Assembly (NCBI GenBank): GCA_035622175.1
Contig: DASPVV010000034.1
Location: 5,904 to 69,903, forward strand
Source: JAFAGX01 sp035622175
GTDB taxonomy: Bacteria > Acidobacteriota > Terriglobia > Terriglobales > Acidobacteriaceae
Length of the DNA stretch: 64,000 nt
Direction: 5' to 3'
This document shows positions 9,204-17,456 of this stretch, piece after piece (the stretch's first letter is position 1; each line of letters opens with the position of its first letter). Below the pieces are notes generated by a model. The model searched no databases. It was given only the letters and a program-made list of their open reading frames with translations, and was not told the origin of the DNA. A program made the translations under genes and the position numbers.

Positions 9204-9957
9204 GGGTAACCTCGATTCCGGCTTTCTTGAGCGCGCGCAGGTCAGACTTCGAGATGCCATGATCGGTGATGATTTGTTGCACCGCCGACGGCGGAGCGAT
9301 CAAGGAAAGACTGCGTTTGCCGAACTTGCTCGAATCGCACACCACGACGGTTCGCTTCGCCACTTCGACCATGACCCGGTTTACATTCGATTCCAGCAGG
9401 TTGGGCGTGCTCAGACCATACTGGACATCGAATCCGTCGACGCCGAGGAAGAGAAGATCGGCGTTCAGATGTCGTAGCGTTTCTTCGGCAATCGGGCCCA
9501 CCAACGAGAAAGAATTCTTGCGCAAGGTTCCCCCGGTCAGAATGACGTCGACCGGAGCTCCGGCAAGTTCGGCTGCGATGTTCACGGCATTCGTTACCAC
9601 CGTAAGCTGTTTCGAATGACGCAGCGACCTCGCGATCGCCGTAGTCGTCGTGCCGGAATCCAAGATCACCACCTGGCCTTCATTCACCATTTGGGCCGCG
9701 GCCGCGGCAATGTGCAGCTTTTCCTTGCGATGGAGTTGCTCCTTCTCATAAAGGGAGGGATCCTCGAGCGCGCCGTCGCGCGCGGGCAAAGCCCCGCCGT
9801 GGGTACGATAGAGATGCCCGTGCTCATGCAGCACTTCCAAGTCCTTACGAATCGTGACCTGAGAGGTATGAAACTGGTTCGCGAGTTCTGCCACCAAAAC
9901 TCGCCGGTCCCGGTTTAAGGTCTCGAGAATAGCCCGCCGCCGCTCTTCGCTTAGCAC
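9196..9957 (-). CDS. DeoR/GlpR-family transcriptional regulator (AgaR-like)
   Basis: 253 residues from a GTG at 9957, chosen for the GGCGGAG 8 nt upstream; a TTG at 10002 would add 15 residues without a ribosome site. The N-terminal helix-turn-helix (EERRRAILETL through SQVTIRKDLEVL) and the sensor half with ILDSGTTTTAIA, VVTNAVNIA and DLLFLGVDGFD are classic DeoR. Such repressors are usually released by a phosphorylated sugar. First gene of the regulator-SIS-kinase operon. The T-rich repeats at 10009-10053 are its likely operator. Confidence 0.9.
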   Translation of the reverse strand: MLSEERRRAILETLNRDRRVLVAELANQFHTSQVTIRKDLEVLHEHGHLYRTHGGALPARDGALEDPSLYEKEQLHRKEKLHIAAAAAQMVNEGQVVILDSGTTTTAIARSLRHSKQLTVVTNAVNIAAELAGAPVDVILTGGTLRKNSFSLVGPIAEETLRHLNADLLFLGVDGFDVQYGLSTPNLLESNVNRVMVEVAKRTVVVCDSSKFGKRSLSLIAPPSAVQQIITDHGISKSDLRALKKAGIEVTLV

Positions 9958-10008
9958 GCGATGCTCCGCCGACCACCCATGCGCAAGGCAGATTCGTCCC
10001 AATGACCG

Positions 10009-10053
10009 CTTTTGTTTCTATTTCTTTTTATAACGGTTTATTTCGTTTTGTCC
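10009..10053 (-). promoter_or_regulatory. Putative DeoR/AgaR-type operator
   Basis: Read on the plus strand, two T-rich blocks, CTTTTGTTTCTATTTC (10009-10024) and GTTTATTTCGTTTTG (about 10036-10050), flank a short TATAAC. The spaced TTTs resemble the AgaR-type consensus as I recall it (TTTCRTTTYRTTT-like). They stand out sharply from the GC-rich surroundings and lie about 50 bp upstream of the regulator start. Autoregulation of the operon is inferred. Confidence 0.45.
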
Positions 10054-10889
10054 AGCCCGGGAATTCGCGGCTGAGGAAAGCGATAGGCCACCCGCTTAGC
10101 CGGCGACCGAGCGTCGCTTGCGCGACCTTGCCGCTGGGTGGCCTTGCCGGTGGCGTGGAGGCGCACCGCCGAGGATCAACCACGGGACTAACGGGGCGAG
10201 GGATATCTGGGAAGTCTTGGCGGGAAGCGACGATCTCGTCCCAACTGCTCCACGATCGAGCCATTCCGGAGACTTCCGGCCAAGTCGATGACAGTGTTGG
10301 TGTCTCTCGAGGAGTCACCCCTCGAGCCGACACTCCTGTGCCATGGAGCACGGCACACTAAGGCTATTCCCTCGGTTCAACAACAGACTTAGCTTTTGAA
10401 ATGCTGACGGGCTAGGTGCGTGCGAAACCGTTCGTCCTTTCTCCGACGGCAGTTTCGCTTGGGAGACCAAAACCCGTCAGCGTTGGTCCGTGGAAGCCCA
10501 GCCGGAGGACTGGGTTCATGGTTCGCCGCAGATCCGGGCTTTCAGCCAGAAGTGCCAAACTGTTCCGCCTGAACATTACAATGAAGGTCCTAGACCGCGG
10601 CAGAAAAAGAACTTCTTGGACTCAACTTAGTTATTAGAACGGACAAGGCCATTTTCTGCCTCCCGCTCCTTTTCGGGGACGTCAAGGGGGAGAGCATCGG
10701 TGGCAGCTAAGATCCCGCCCAGGTGCGGGCTGGGGTGGGGAGGGAAGTCACTGCGGCGTAGATCGGGAATCAGAGCCCTGGCATTAAGACTTACGGCCCA
10801 AAGGACGGCCTGGTGCGATCTTCCCCGGCGCTTGTCGAGGCACAAAGCGGATGGGTGAGCTTGTTGCCGAGGGACCGCAGACGGCAATC
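10054..10889. other. Long intergenic region with a hairpin
   Basis: About 830 bp without a convincing gene; several short frames exist but none has a ribosome site or a recognisable protein. An imperfect inverted repeat at 10300-10333 (GTGTC, CTCGAGG, 7-nt loop, CCTCGAG, GACAC) could form a stem but has no T-run. Confidence 0.4.
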
Positions 10890-11747
10890 TCACGATCCGT
10901 TGTGCGGTCCGTGGTGAACAGCCTGCAATTGGAAGGAGTAGCCAAACCCAACGAAGTGGCCCACGGCTGCCGAAGAAAGACCAAAGCCAACATGAAAGTC
11001 GAGCTGCTGGTTGGGTGTGATCTTAAAGGCCGTTCCGACGTGCAACAGGTTTTGCGGACCTCCGCGTTCGGGAAACTCTCCGCTATACTCGATGAAGGCA
11101 TCCCATCGATCGGTGATCTGTCGATCGAGGAGAAAACTTGCCTGACCCGTGAGATTGCGAGTCTTGCCCTGGGTTGGCCAGAGAAGCGAAACCATACCCG
11201 CGGCGGTCCAGTTCTTGGAGATCGAATGCGACCAGGGCAGCAAGAACTGCGGGTCGTATCCATGACTGGATACGGCGTTCGCTCCGGTCGGGAAACTCAG
11301 GGAGACAATCAACGAGGCATCAAGGCCCGCCGAGCCTGCCACCAGCTGCTGCTTGATCCCTAGGCTGAGGTCACCCCACCCGGATCCAAAGCCGGTTCCG
11401 TTGTTGAAATTGTTGTAATAATCGGGCACGCCAAAACGGAACTCCGTGTGCGGAGTGACTCCGAAGCGGGCGAAAGTTTCTGGAACATCAAAGCTCTGCT
11501 GTCCGTGGCTGCCCGTTTCGGTGAAACCGTTTTCGAAAACCAAGTCGCCGTTGGGCACGACGGTACTTGCATCCGTAATGGCCGGGCGATCGGTCGTGAT
11601 CATGGGTTGCGTGCTGGTCGCGACCGGCTGATTTTGGCCGTAGAGCGAAGTGGTGCATACGAGGATCCAAAACAGTGAAAAGCGCGAGATGACTAGTTGG
11701 CTGTGCAACTTACCAATACCCGTGCTAAGGTGCGGCGGGCAAGACAC
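10890..11747 (-). CDS. Secreted beta-barrel-like protein, transporter/phenol-MetA type
   Basis: Up to 285 residues from a GTG at 11747; a TTG about 39 nt inside the frame is an alternative start. A signal peptide (FSLFWILVCTTSLYG) is followed by TTDRPAITDAS and alternating aromatic/polar strands such as FENGFTETGS, GVTPHTEFRFGVPDYY and LDFHVGFGLSSA. These are typical of the outer-membrane beta-barrel family named after the MetA phenol pathway. The C-terminus is rich in FGYSF-like strands. Function is unknown; an outer-membrane location is inferred. It stands alone downstream of the KimA-like permease. Confidence 0.6.
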   Translation of the reverse strand: MSCPPHLSTGIGKLHSQLVISRFSLFWILVCTTSLYGQNQPVATSTQPMITTDRPAITDASTVVPNGDLVFENGFTETGSHGQQSFDVPETFARFGVTPHTEFRFGVPDYYNNFNNGTGFGSGWGDLSLGIKQQLVAGSAGLDASLIVSLSFPTGANAVSSHGYDPQFLLPWSHSISKNWTAAGMVSLLWPTQGKTRNLTGQASFLLDRQITDRWDAFIEYSGEFPERGGPQNLLHVGTAFKITPNQQLDFHVGFGLSSAAVGHFVGFGYSFQLQAVHHGPHNGS

Positions 11748-11898
11748 CAGCGGGATTCCACTTGTCCCCTGCCCATGCTCGCTGTCCGCCTGTGCCGTTC
11801 CAGAATTAAAACACCGTCACTGCTATTGGAGAAGCAGATTTGGTGACTGTTTTCGAGTCTAGCTGGGTTCGACAGAACCTCCCCGTCTGCGACCTCCT

Positions 11899-13767
11899 TC
11901 AAGTCCGCAAGTGATAAGGAATGGACACGACTGCGATTCGCTGGTTGCCGTTGAACAGCAACAGAGCACGAATAGCCTCCGGTCGGTTGTTGTGCAGCAA
12001 GTAGTGATACCAGTGGCTTTCCACCAGTTCCGGGATCAGCACGGTGATGTTACGATCCGGCTGCGCGAGCTGCTGCTGCATCGCGTAGGCCACGATCGGC
12101 TTCACAATGAAGCGATAGGGCGAATCGAGCACGACCAGCTGCGGCACGGGTAGGCCCGCAATTTTGGCCGGTTTCTCCACAGCTTCGCTCCATTGGCCAC
12201 ACAGGTTGTCCGTTTTTTCTCCGCATTGAACGTGCAGCACATGAATCTCCCGCGATAAGGTCCAGGCATAGCGCAGCGCTTTCTCCGCTACCAGACTCCA
12301 ACCATCAATCGGCAGGAGGACGACCGGTTCAGAGAGACTGTCCGTGTGCACCGGACGATTCGTGCCGATCTCCTGTGCCACCTGAGAATAGTGGTGCGCT
12401 ACCGCACGCATGATCAGAATCAGAGCCGGAATCAACAGGACCGTGATCCAAGCGCCATCCACAAACTTCGCGACCAACACCACCGCTGTGGTGATTCCGG
12501 TAGCCACGGCACCGAGACCGTTCACGAACATGCTGCGGGTTGCGCCCGGTCCACCGGTTCGCTTCCAGTGCATCACCATGCCCGCTTGGGACAGCGTAAA
12601 CGCCAGAAAGGCGCCGACCGCATAGAGAGGAATCAGGCGATCGGTGACACCGCCGAAGATAATCAGCAGGGCGCCAGTAAGCAGGGCGAGCGCATAGACA
12701 CCTTGGGCAAAGATCAGCCGTCGTCCGCGGATAACGAACGCGTGCGGCAAATATCCGTTTTCCGCAATCGCGCGGGCTAGTCGCGGAAAGTCCGCAAACG
12801 CCGTGTTAGCTGAAAGCGAGAGCACGAGCAGGATGGAACCAATGCTGACCCAGTAGAAAGTGCCCCGACCCGTGACCGCAGCCAGCAACTGCGAGAGCAC
12901 GCTGTCGTACCCGGGCATTCCAGGATCGGTGGCCGCGATTCCGTAGGCGGGAACCAGAAACGCGATTCCCAACAACATCACCATGAGGATGGCAATGATG
13001 ATCGTCAGGGTGAGCTTGGCGTATTTATCCGTAGGTTCGCGAAAGGCCATGACACCATTGCTCACGGCTTCGACTCCGGTCATGGCGGTGCAACCGCTGG
13101 AGAAAGTGCGCAATAAGAGCCAGGCGCTGACGGATCCGGTGACTCCGGCTAACTTGGGAGGGGCAATCACCGGAACCGGATGCCCTCCCGCCAGAAGTGT
13201 CTGAACTAAGCCAACCCCGATGAGACCCAGAAGGCAAGCGATGAAAACATAGGTAGGTAGGAGGAATACTCCACCTGTCTCCTGCACGCCACGCAAATTC
13301 ACAATCGTGATGAGGATCAGAATCCCCAGGCACAGGAAAAGCGTGCGACTCTGCAGCGATGGCACGGCCGACACCAGAGCTCCTACTCCGGCGGAGATGC
13401 CGACGGCCGCGGTGAGCACGTAATCGATCATGAGGGCAGCTGCGGCCAGCAGGCCAATTCCCGCACCTAGGTTCTCGCTGGCGACCGTGTATGAACCGCC
13501 GCCTTGCGGATAGGCCGAGATGGTCTGCCGATAGGAGAAATAGACGATGCCGAGCAAGATAACGATCCCGATGGTGATCGGCCATACATAGGCGGAGCCT
13601 GCCATGCCCAAAGGAATGAGCAAGGTAAGAGCAGCTTCCGGACCATACGCCGCCGAGCTGAGTGCATCCAGGCCAAAGATCGGAATACCCTTGAACGGCC
13701 CGATTCGCTCTGCTTTCTCCTCTTCCGTGGCCAAAGGTCGGCCGAACAATGCATCGACAAGGTTCAC
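11899..13767 (-). CDS. APC-superfamily permease with cytosolic tail, KimA/YdaO-like
   Basis: 622 residues. About 12 hydrophobic segments occupy residues 30-460, with the APC signature GLDALSSAAYGPEAAL near the N-terminus and ISAYPQGGGSYTVASENLG. A soluble C-terminal half of about 150 residues starts near PVVLLPIDGWSLVAEKAL and looks like a UspA-type fold. This matches the KimA group, high-affinity potassium/proton symporters in Bacillus; related members are annotated as amino-acid permeases. The GTG start at 13767 has a strong AGGAGAGG. I looked for a c-di-AMP (ydaO) riboswitch upstream and did not recognise one. Confidence 0.85.
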   Translation of the reverse strand: MNLVDALFGRPLATEEEKAERIGPFKGIPIFGLDALSSAAYGPEAALTLLIPLGMAGSAYVWPITIGIVILLGIVYFSYRQTISAYPQGGGSYTVASENLGAGIGLLAAAALMIDYVLTAAVGISAGVGALVSAVPSLQSRTLFLCLGILILITIVNLRGVQETGGVFLLPTYVFIACLLGLIGVGLVQTLLAGGHPVPVIAPPKLAGVTGSVSAWLLLRTFSSGCTAMTGVEAVSNGVMAFREPTDKYAKLTLTIIIAILMVMLLGIAFLVPAYGIAATDPGMPGYDSVLSQLLAAVTGRGTFYWVSIGSILLVLSLSANTAFADFPRLARAIAENGYLPHAFVIRGRRLIFAQGVYALALLTGALLIIFGGVTDRLIPLYAVGAFLAFTLSQAGMVMHWKRTGGPGATRSMFVNGLGAVATGITTAVVLVAKFVDGAWITVLLIPALILIMRAVAHHYSQVAQEIGTNRPVHTDSLSEPVVLLPIDGWSLVAEKALRYAWTLSREIHVLHVQCGEKTDNLCGQWSEAVEKPAKIAGLPVPQLVVLDSPYRFIVKPIVAYAMQQQLAQPDRNITVLIPELVESHWYHYLLHNNRPEAIRALLLFNGNQRIAVVSIPYHLRT

Positions 13768-13971
13768 GTGGTTTCCTCTCCTGCCGCAGCAGCAGGCGTC
13801 CTACAATTGCTCCGGCGTGCCAGATATCATAAACGCTGATCGAGAAAGTCTGGTTAAAGATTTGCCAATTGCGGGCTGCGCCGGACAGCGACAGGGACTT
13901 GCCGCGTCGCGTGAGCCTGAGGCAGTGGGGATTAGATCACATCGACGGAGTAGGAGCGTTTTTTCAACACT

Positions 13972-15333
13972 ATGTTCCTCAAACCACTGGTAGGGGTCGC
14001 AGTCTTGTTCTTCTGCGCCGGCCTAGGCAGCGCCCAAAGCAACTCCCTCGCGGAAGCCATGGGCGCATATCTCGAGCCGTACGTCGACAGCGGCAACTTT
14101 GCCGGGGATATTCTGGTCGAGAGGAACGGGAGGATTGTGTTCGAGAGAAGCTACGGCTTTGCCGACCGGGAACGTCGCATTCACAACACCCCTGCGACCC
14201 GGTTCCACATTGCTTCCATGTCGATGCAATTCACGGCAGGGGCTGTTTTGCGCCTCGTGGATGCGGGCTCAATTCGTCTGGATGAACTGGTTGGAACTAT
14301 CGTTCCCGGAATTTCCGGCGCGGACAGAATCACCATTCGCGACCTTCTCACCGAGCGTTCCGGGTTGCCCGACATCAACAGCTTTCCCAACTACGATGAT
14401 ATTCTCCAGCATCATCAGACCCCGGCCAGCCTGATTGCCAAGATTAAAGGGCAACCTCTGCTCTTCCCACCGGGTTCGAAATTCCAACATGAAGAGCATT
14501 CCGCCTACAATCTTCTCGCCCTGATCGTCGAGAAAAGGACCGGCCTTTCCTTTCGTGCTGCCGTCGATCACTTGATCTTTCGGCCGGTAGGTTTAACGGC
14601 ATCGGGTATCGACGATGATTCTGCGGCGGATAGTCTACAGGACGCCAAGGGGTATGAGCCGTTCGGCACCTACGCATTAAAGCCCGCGGCCCTCATCCAT
14701 TGGTCGGCCAAGACGGGGAACGCGTCGGCGTTTACCACTGCGCGCGACGAGGCACGATGGGTACAAGCCTTGTTTCGCGGCCATGTCCTGCGCGCGTCAT
14801 CGCGCGAAGCGGTGCTCGACACTTCCATGAGTGTAGGGTATGGCTGGTTCAAGGGCCAGAACAAGCGGTTTAATGAAACTGCGTACTACATGAATGGTCG
14901 CGCGCCAGGCTTCGCGTCATTCGTCCTCTACTTGCCGCGCTCGGAGACGACCGTCGTGGTTCTGAGCAATATCTACTCGTCGGTGACCACAACAATCGGC
15001 AATGATATTGCGGCTTTGTCGGTCGGTCTGTCGTACCAGCCCTTTCAATTCCAACACTCTGCTCCCAGTCCGTCGGAGCTGAAGAACTTCACCGGCACAT
15101 TTCAGTTTGGCGCAGACTTTTACCAGCCTAACGCGAAGGTGGTCTTGATTCCGAATGGTCGGGATTTGTCGCTGCGCTGGCCGTCAGGTACGGTTTCATG
15201 GCTGATCCCCTTGGACCGGGATCGCTTCCTCGATCGTTCGTACTGGGAAGAGGTCATGATTGGACGAGACGCATCGGGACGCGCCAGCACACTGGTTTAT
15301 GGTGTTCAAAAGGGAACTCGAGTGGCCGAGTGA
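13972..15333 (+). CDS. Class C beta-lactamase/serine-hydrolase homologue with lost catalytic motifs
   Basis: 453 residues with signal peptide LVGVAVLFFCAGLGSAQ. The fold of S12-family serine hydrolases is clear across residues 35-345, followed by a C-terminal beta domain. Family motifs are changed: the SxxK motif is SMSM (Ser82 to Met85, from an ATG codon where AAG is expected), the YxN position is HEE (173-175), and the HxG motif is MNG (307-309). A working acyl-enzyme mechanism therefore seems unlikely. The frame is full length and uninterrupted, so this looks like a maintained pseudoenzyme rather than a broken gene. A binding role is possible but not shown. Confidence 0.85.
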   Translation: MFLKPLVGVAVLFFCAGLGSAQSNSLAEAMGAYLEPYVDSGNFAGDILVERNGRIVFERSYGFADRERRIHNTPATRFHIASMSMQFTAGAVLRLVDAGSIRLDELVGTIVPGISGADRITIRDLLTERSGLPDINSFPNYDDILQHHQTPASLIAKIKGQPLLFPPGSKFQHEEHSAYNLLALIVEKRTGLSFRAAVDHLIFRPVGLTASGIDDDSAADSLQDAKGYEPFGTYALKPAALIHWSAKTGNASAFTTARDEARWVQALFRGHVLRASSREAVLDTSMSVGYGWFKGQNKRFNETAYYMNGRAPGFASFVLYLPRSETTVVVLSNIYSSVTTTIGNDIAALSVGLSYQPFQFQHSAPSPSELKNFTGTFQFGADFYQPNAKVVLIPNGRDLSLRWPSGTVSWLIPLDRDRFLDRSYWEEVMIGRDASGRASTLVYGVQKGTRVAE

Positions 15334-15468
15334 ACTCCAGTTCCTAGTATCCAGTGTAAACTCGAGAGGCAGCGCTCGTTATGTGGAAAGGACAGGTCAG
15401 GCGTCGTACCTCGAACGCTCCGCAGACATTGACGGTGCCCGGGTTCGCCAGACTGTGACAGAAAGAAA

Positions 15469-16128
15469 ATGGGAAACACAGTCCTATTCATCCTGGGATA
15501 TTTCATTTTCTGTTCCTCCGTACCAGCGCAGGAACAGCCACGGGAGTTGAAGGGCGATGGCCACTTACTCGGCGAGACCGCCGAGCAGTTTTTCTCCGAA
15601 GGTCATGTTGGGGATATGGCGCGAGCATGCCAAGGGAGGGACTGGAAAACTGTGAAACAGTTGTCCAAGAACCTAGACTATGCGTCCCAAACCAACGCAA
15701 AAGAGATTTGCGTTCAAGAAAAGCTTGCCAAGCAGCAAGCCACCAGCGGGGCACGTTTGGAATATAACGGCAGCGGCGATGGGGAGACGATGAGGACAGA
15801 CAGGTTCACCTTCGACCGCGACCATTTGGTTAAGATCGACATGGTCTATAGCGCCCCCATCGCAAACGTTGAAGGATTTCATCCCAAGTCCTTTGGCGAG
15901 CTCTTTTCTGGATTGCAAGAAGCCTACGGGCCACCGTCGCGAAGCTACAGCGAACCCAAGCTAGATATTTATGGAGTAAAGTACGACGCGCGCCGCGCCG
16001 TTTGGCTCGGAGAGCAGGACGTAATCAGCATTAGCGAGGAGCCCGGCACGGAGGGTCGGACCGAAATAGTCGCGGAAACACTGGCGGAGTACAATCGCAC
16101 CGGAAAGCCTGCAAATCCTCTTCAATAA
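15469..16128 (+). CDS. Secreted protein of unknown function
   Basis: 219 residues with a signal peptide (VLFILGYFIFCSSVPAQ). The mature part has two Cys (DMARACQ and KEICVQEK) and mixed alpha/beta content, including FSGLQEAYGPPSRSYSEP, a pattern seen in proteins that compare two sequences or states, but I recognise no family. It has no strong Shine-Dalgarno. It follows the serine-hydrolase homologue by 135 bp and may be co-transcribed. Confidence 0.65.
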   Translation: MGNTVLFILGYFIFCSSVPAQEQPRELKGDGHLLGETAEQFFSEGHVGDMARACQGRDWKTVKQLSKNLDYASQTNAKEICVQEKLAKQQATSGARLEYNGSGDGETMRTDRFTFDRDHLVKIDMVYSAPIANVEGFHPKSFGELFSGLQEAYGPPSRSYSEPKLDIYGVKYDARRAVWLGEQDVISISEEPGTEGRTEIVAETLAEYNRTGKPANPLQ

Positions 16129-16210
16129 CCAGACTTCTTCTCGCCAGATCAAGAGGCCGGAACCGCTTTTCGAGCAGAACTTCGCGAACCGAATAAGGCC
16201 TAAGCCCTGG

Positions 16211-16972
16211 TTATTGGACCCTGGCCGAAACGGTGGGAGTCTGGGCCACCCTTCTGAGAAGTTCCTGCTCCTCGGGAGAGAAGTCACGGTAGCGACCCGA
16301 CTCGATTTGACGCCGCCGAGCATCGGGCGGCATGGCCTGCAAGGCTTGGATCACATTCCGCACTTCTTGCCGGGGCACTGTGCTGATAGCCGTGACGGTC
16401 CGGTAGTTTGCAAACCGCGTCGGCACGGTCGGAGCCTTGATGGTCACGACGTCCCTATCAGAACTGCTCACCGGATGGCGAGGGTCGGAATCCTGCTGCA
16501 GCGAGTTGTCGCGAGGGTCTCCTCTGTTCCCCTGGTCACGACCAGGATCCTGGGGTGGGTAACCATACGGGCCGTAATACGGGCCATAATAGGGATAGTA
16601 GGGGTAGTAGTACGGATAAACGTATACATATGGATACGTGGGCCAATACCAACCCCAGCCCCAGCCGAAGCCGACACGAAATCCCCAGCCCCAGCTGGGA
16701 TAGCCCCATCCCCGCCACCCGTAGCCGCCACGCCAGCCAACACCGCCGTAGCCGCCACGCCAGCCAACGCCGCCGTAGCCGCCACGCCAGCCAATGCCGC
16801 CGTAGCTACGCCAGCCACCCCCTCCATGAAACCCTCCGCCGAAACCTCCACCGCCTCCGTGGAAGCCTCCGCCGCCACCATGGCCGCTACCGGCAAAGGA
16901 AGCCTGCGGAACACAAAGGAGCGCGATGGTCGTGATCAGGAGGCAAAGACTTTTAAAAAGGGGAGTTCTCAT
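16211..16972 (-). CDS. Gly/Tyr/Trp-rich secreted protein with tandem 9-residue repeats
   Basis: 253 residues from the ATG at 16972 (GGAGG about 7 nt upstream). A signal peptide ending ASFAG leads into a GGGG/FHGG tract, then three near-identical GGYGGVGWR-type nonapeptides, then a run of Trp/Gly and Tyr/Pro residues. The C-terminal 100 residues are of normal composition (VPRQEVRNVIQALQAMPPDA and DFSPEEQELLRRVAQ), resembling a DUF3106-like helical tail. It is probably a surface or envelope protein. The opposite-strand frame is long only because of the biased composition. Confidence 0.75.
   Translation of the reverse strand: MRTPLFKSLCLLITTIALLCVPQASFAGSGHGGGGGFHGGGGGFGGGFHGGGGWRSYGGIGWRGGYGGVGWRGGYGGVGWRGGYGWRGWGYPSWGWGFRVGFGWGWGWYWPTYPYVYVYPYYYPYYPYYGPYYGPYGYPPQDPGRDQGNRGDPRDNSLQQDSDPRHPVSSSDRDVVTIKAPTVPTRFANYRTVTAISTVPRQEVRNVIQALQAMPPDARRRQIESGRYRDFSPEEQELLRRVAQTPTVSARVQ
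16721..16801 (-). repeat. Three tandem 27-bp repeats inside the Gly-rich gene
   Basis: Units at 16721-16747, 16748-16774 and 16775-16801 differ at single bases (CAACACC, CAACGCC, CAATGCC on the plus strand). A fourth copy starts at 16802 but decays after GTAG. Each unit encodes one nonapeptide, so copy-number change would keep the frame. Confidence 0.9.
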
Positions 16973-17456
16973 TTCAGCGCCTCCACCCAAGGCAGGCCGT
17001 TGAGCTACCAATCTACGTCAATGATACTCCCGTTTTAGAGAGGGAACGCAGAAAATCCAACCTGCCAATCTTTGAAATGCGGCTGGCCAATACGGCAGGT
17101 GAGCGGTCGCGGATGCGGCGGAAGAGCCGATTTCGTAGCCCGGAGCGGAGGTCAGGGGTTTCTTGTGGTGTACGTCCAACCGATTCCGTCCGTAAAGCTT
17201 ACGGTTGGTGGCGACGGCGGTTTTGGTGTTTCCTCCACTCGCGCTCTGCGGGGTTACTGGGCGCGGGGGCCGTTGGCGATTCTCGCAAACTTCATGGGCC
17301 ACACCATGGCGGTGGCCACATCAAAACTGATGCTTGATCGCACCGCTTTCGAGGCGCCTCATCGGTGACCAGCATCGGATTCGGCGACGGGTTTTGCCAA
17401 CCATCCTGTTGTATTGGTTACAATGAAGCCCTGAAGGTTCAGCGAGGAGGTGAAAG
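16973..17456. promoter_or_regulatory. Divergent intergenic region with a promoter for the TPR gene
   Basis: About 480 bp with no convincing gene. Near its right end TTGCCA (17394-17399) and TACAAT (17419-17424) are separated by 19 bp and point right. The GAGGAGG ribosome site follows directly before the TPR-protein ATG. Remaining short frames look non-coding. Confidence 0.5.

Noticed and set aside
10416..10637. Short frames between the DeoR gene and the outer-membrane protein gene, including one with a protein-like reading
   Set aside because: No start codon with a ribosome site, and no recognisable family.
13768..13971. Possible c-di-AMP (ydaO) riboswitch before the KimA-like permease
   Set aside because: The conserved ydaO blocks are not visible; only a small CCTGC/GCAGG hairpin beside the ribosome site was seen.
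16214..17038. 274-codon plus-strand frame opposite the Gly-rich gene
   Set aside because: It is open only because of repeat composition (long Ala/Pro/Thr runs); the minus strand has the signal peptide and ribosome site.
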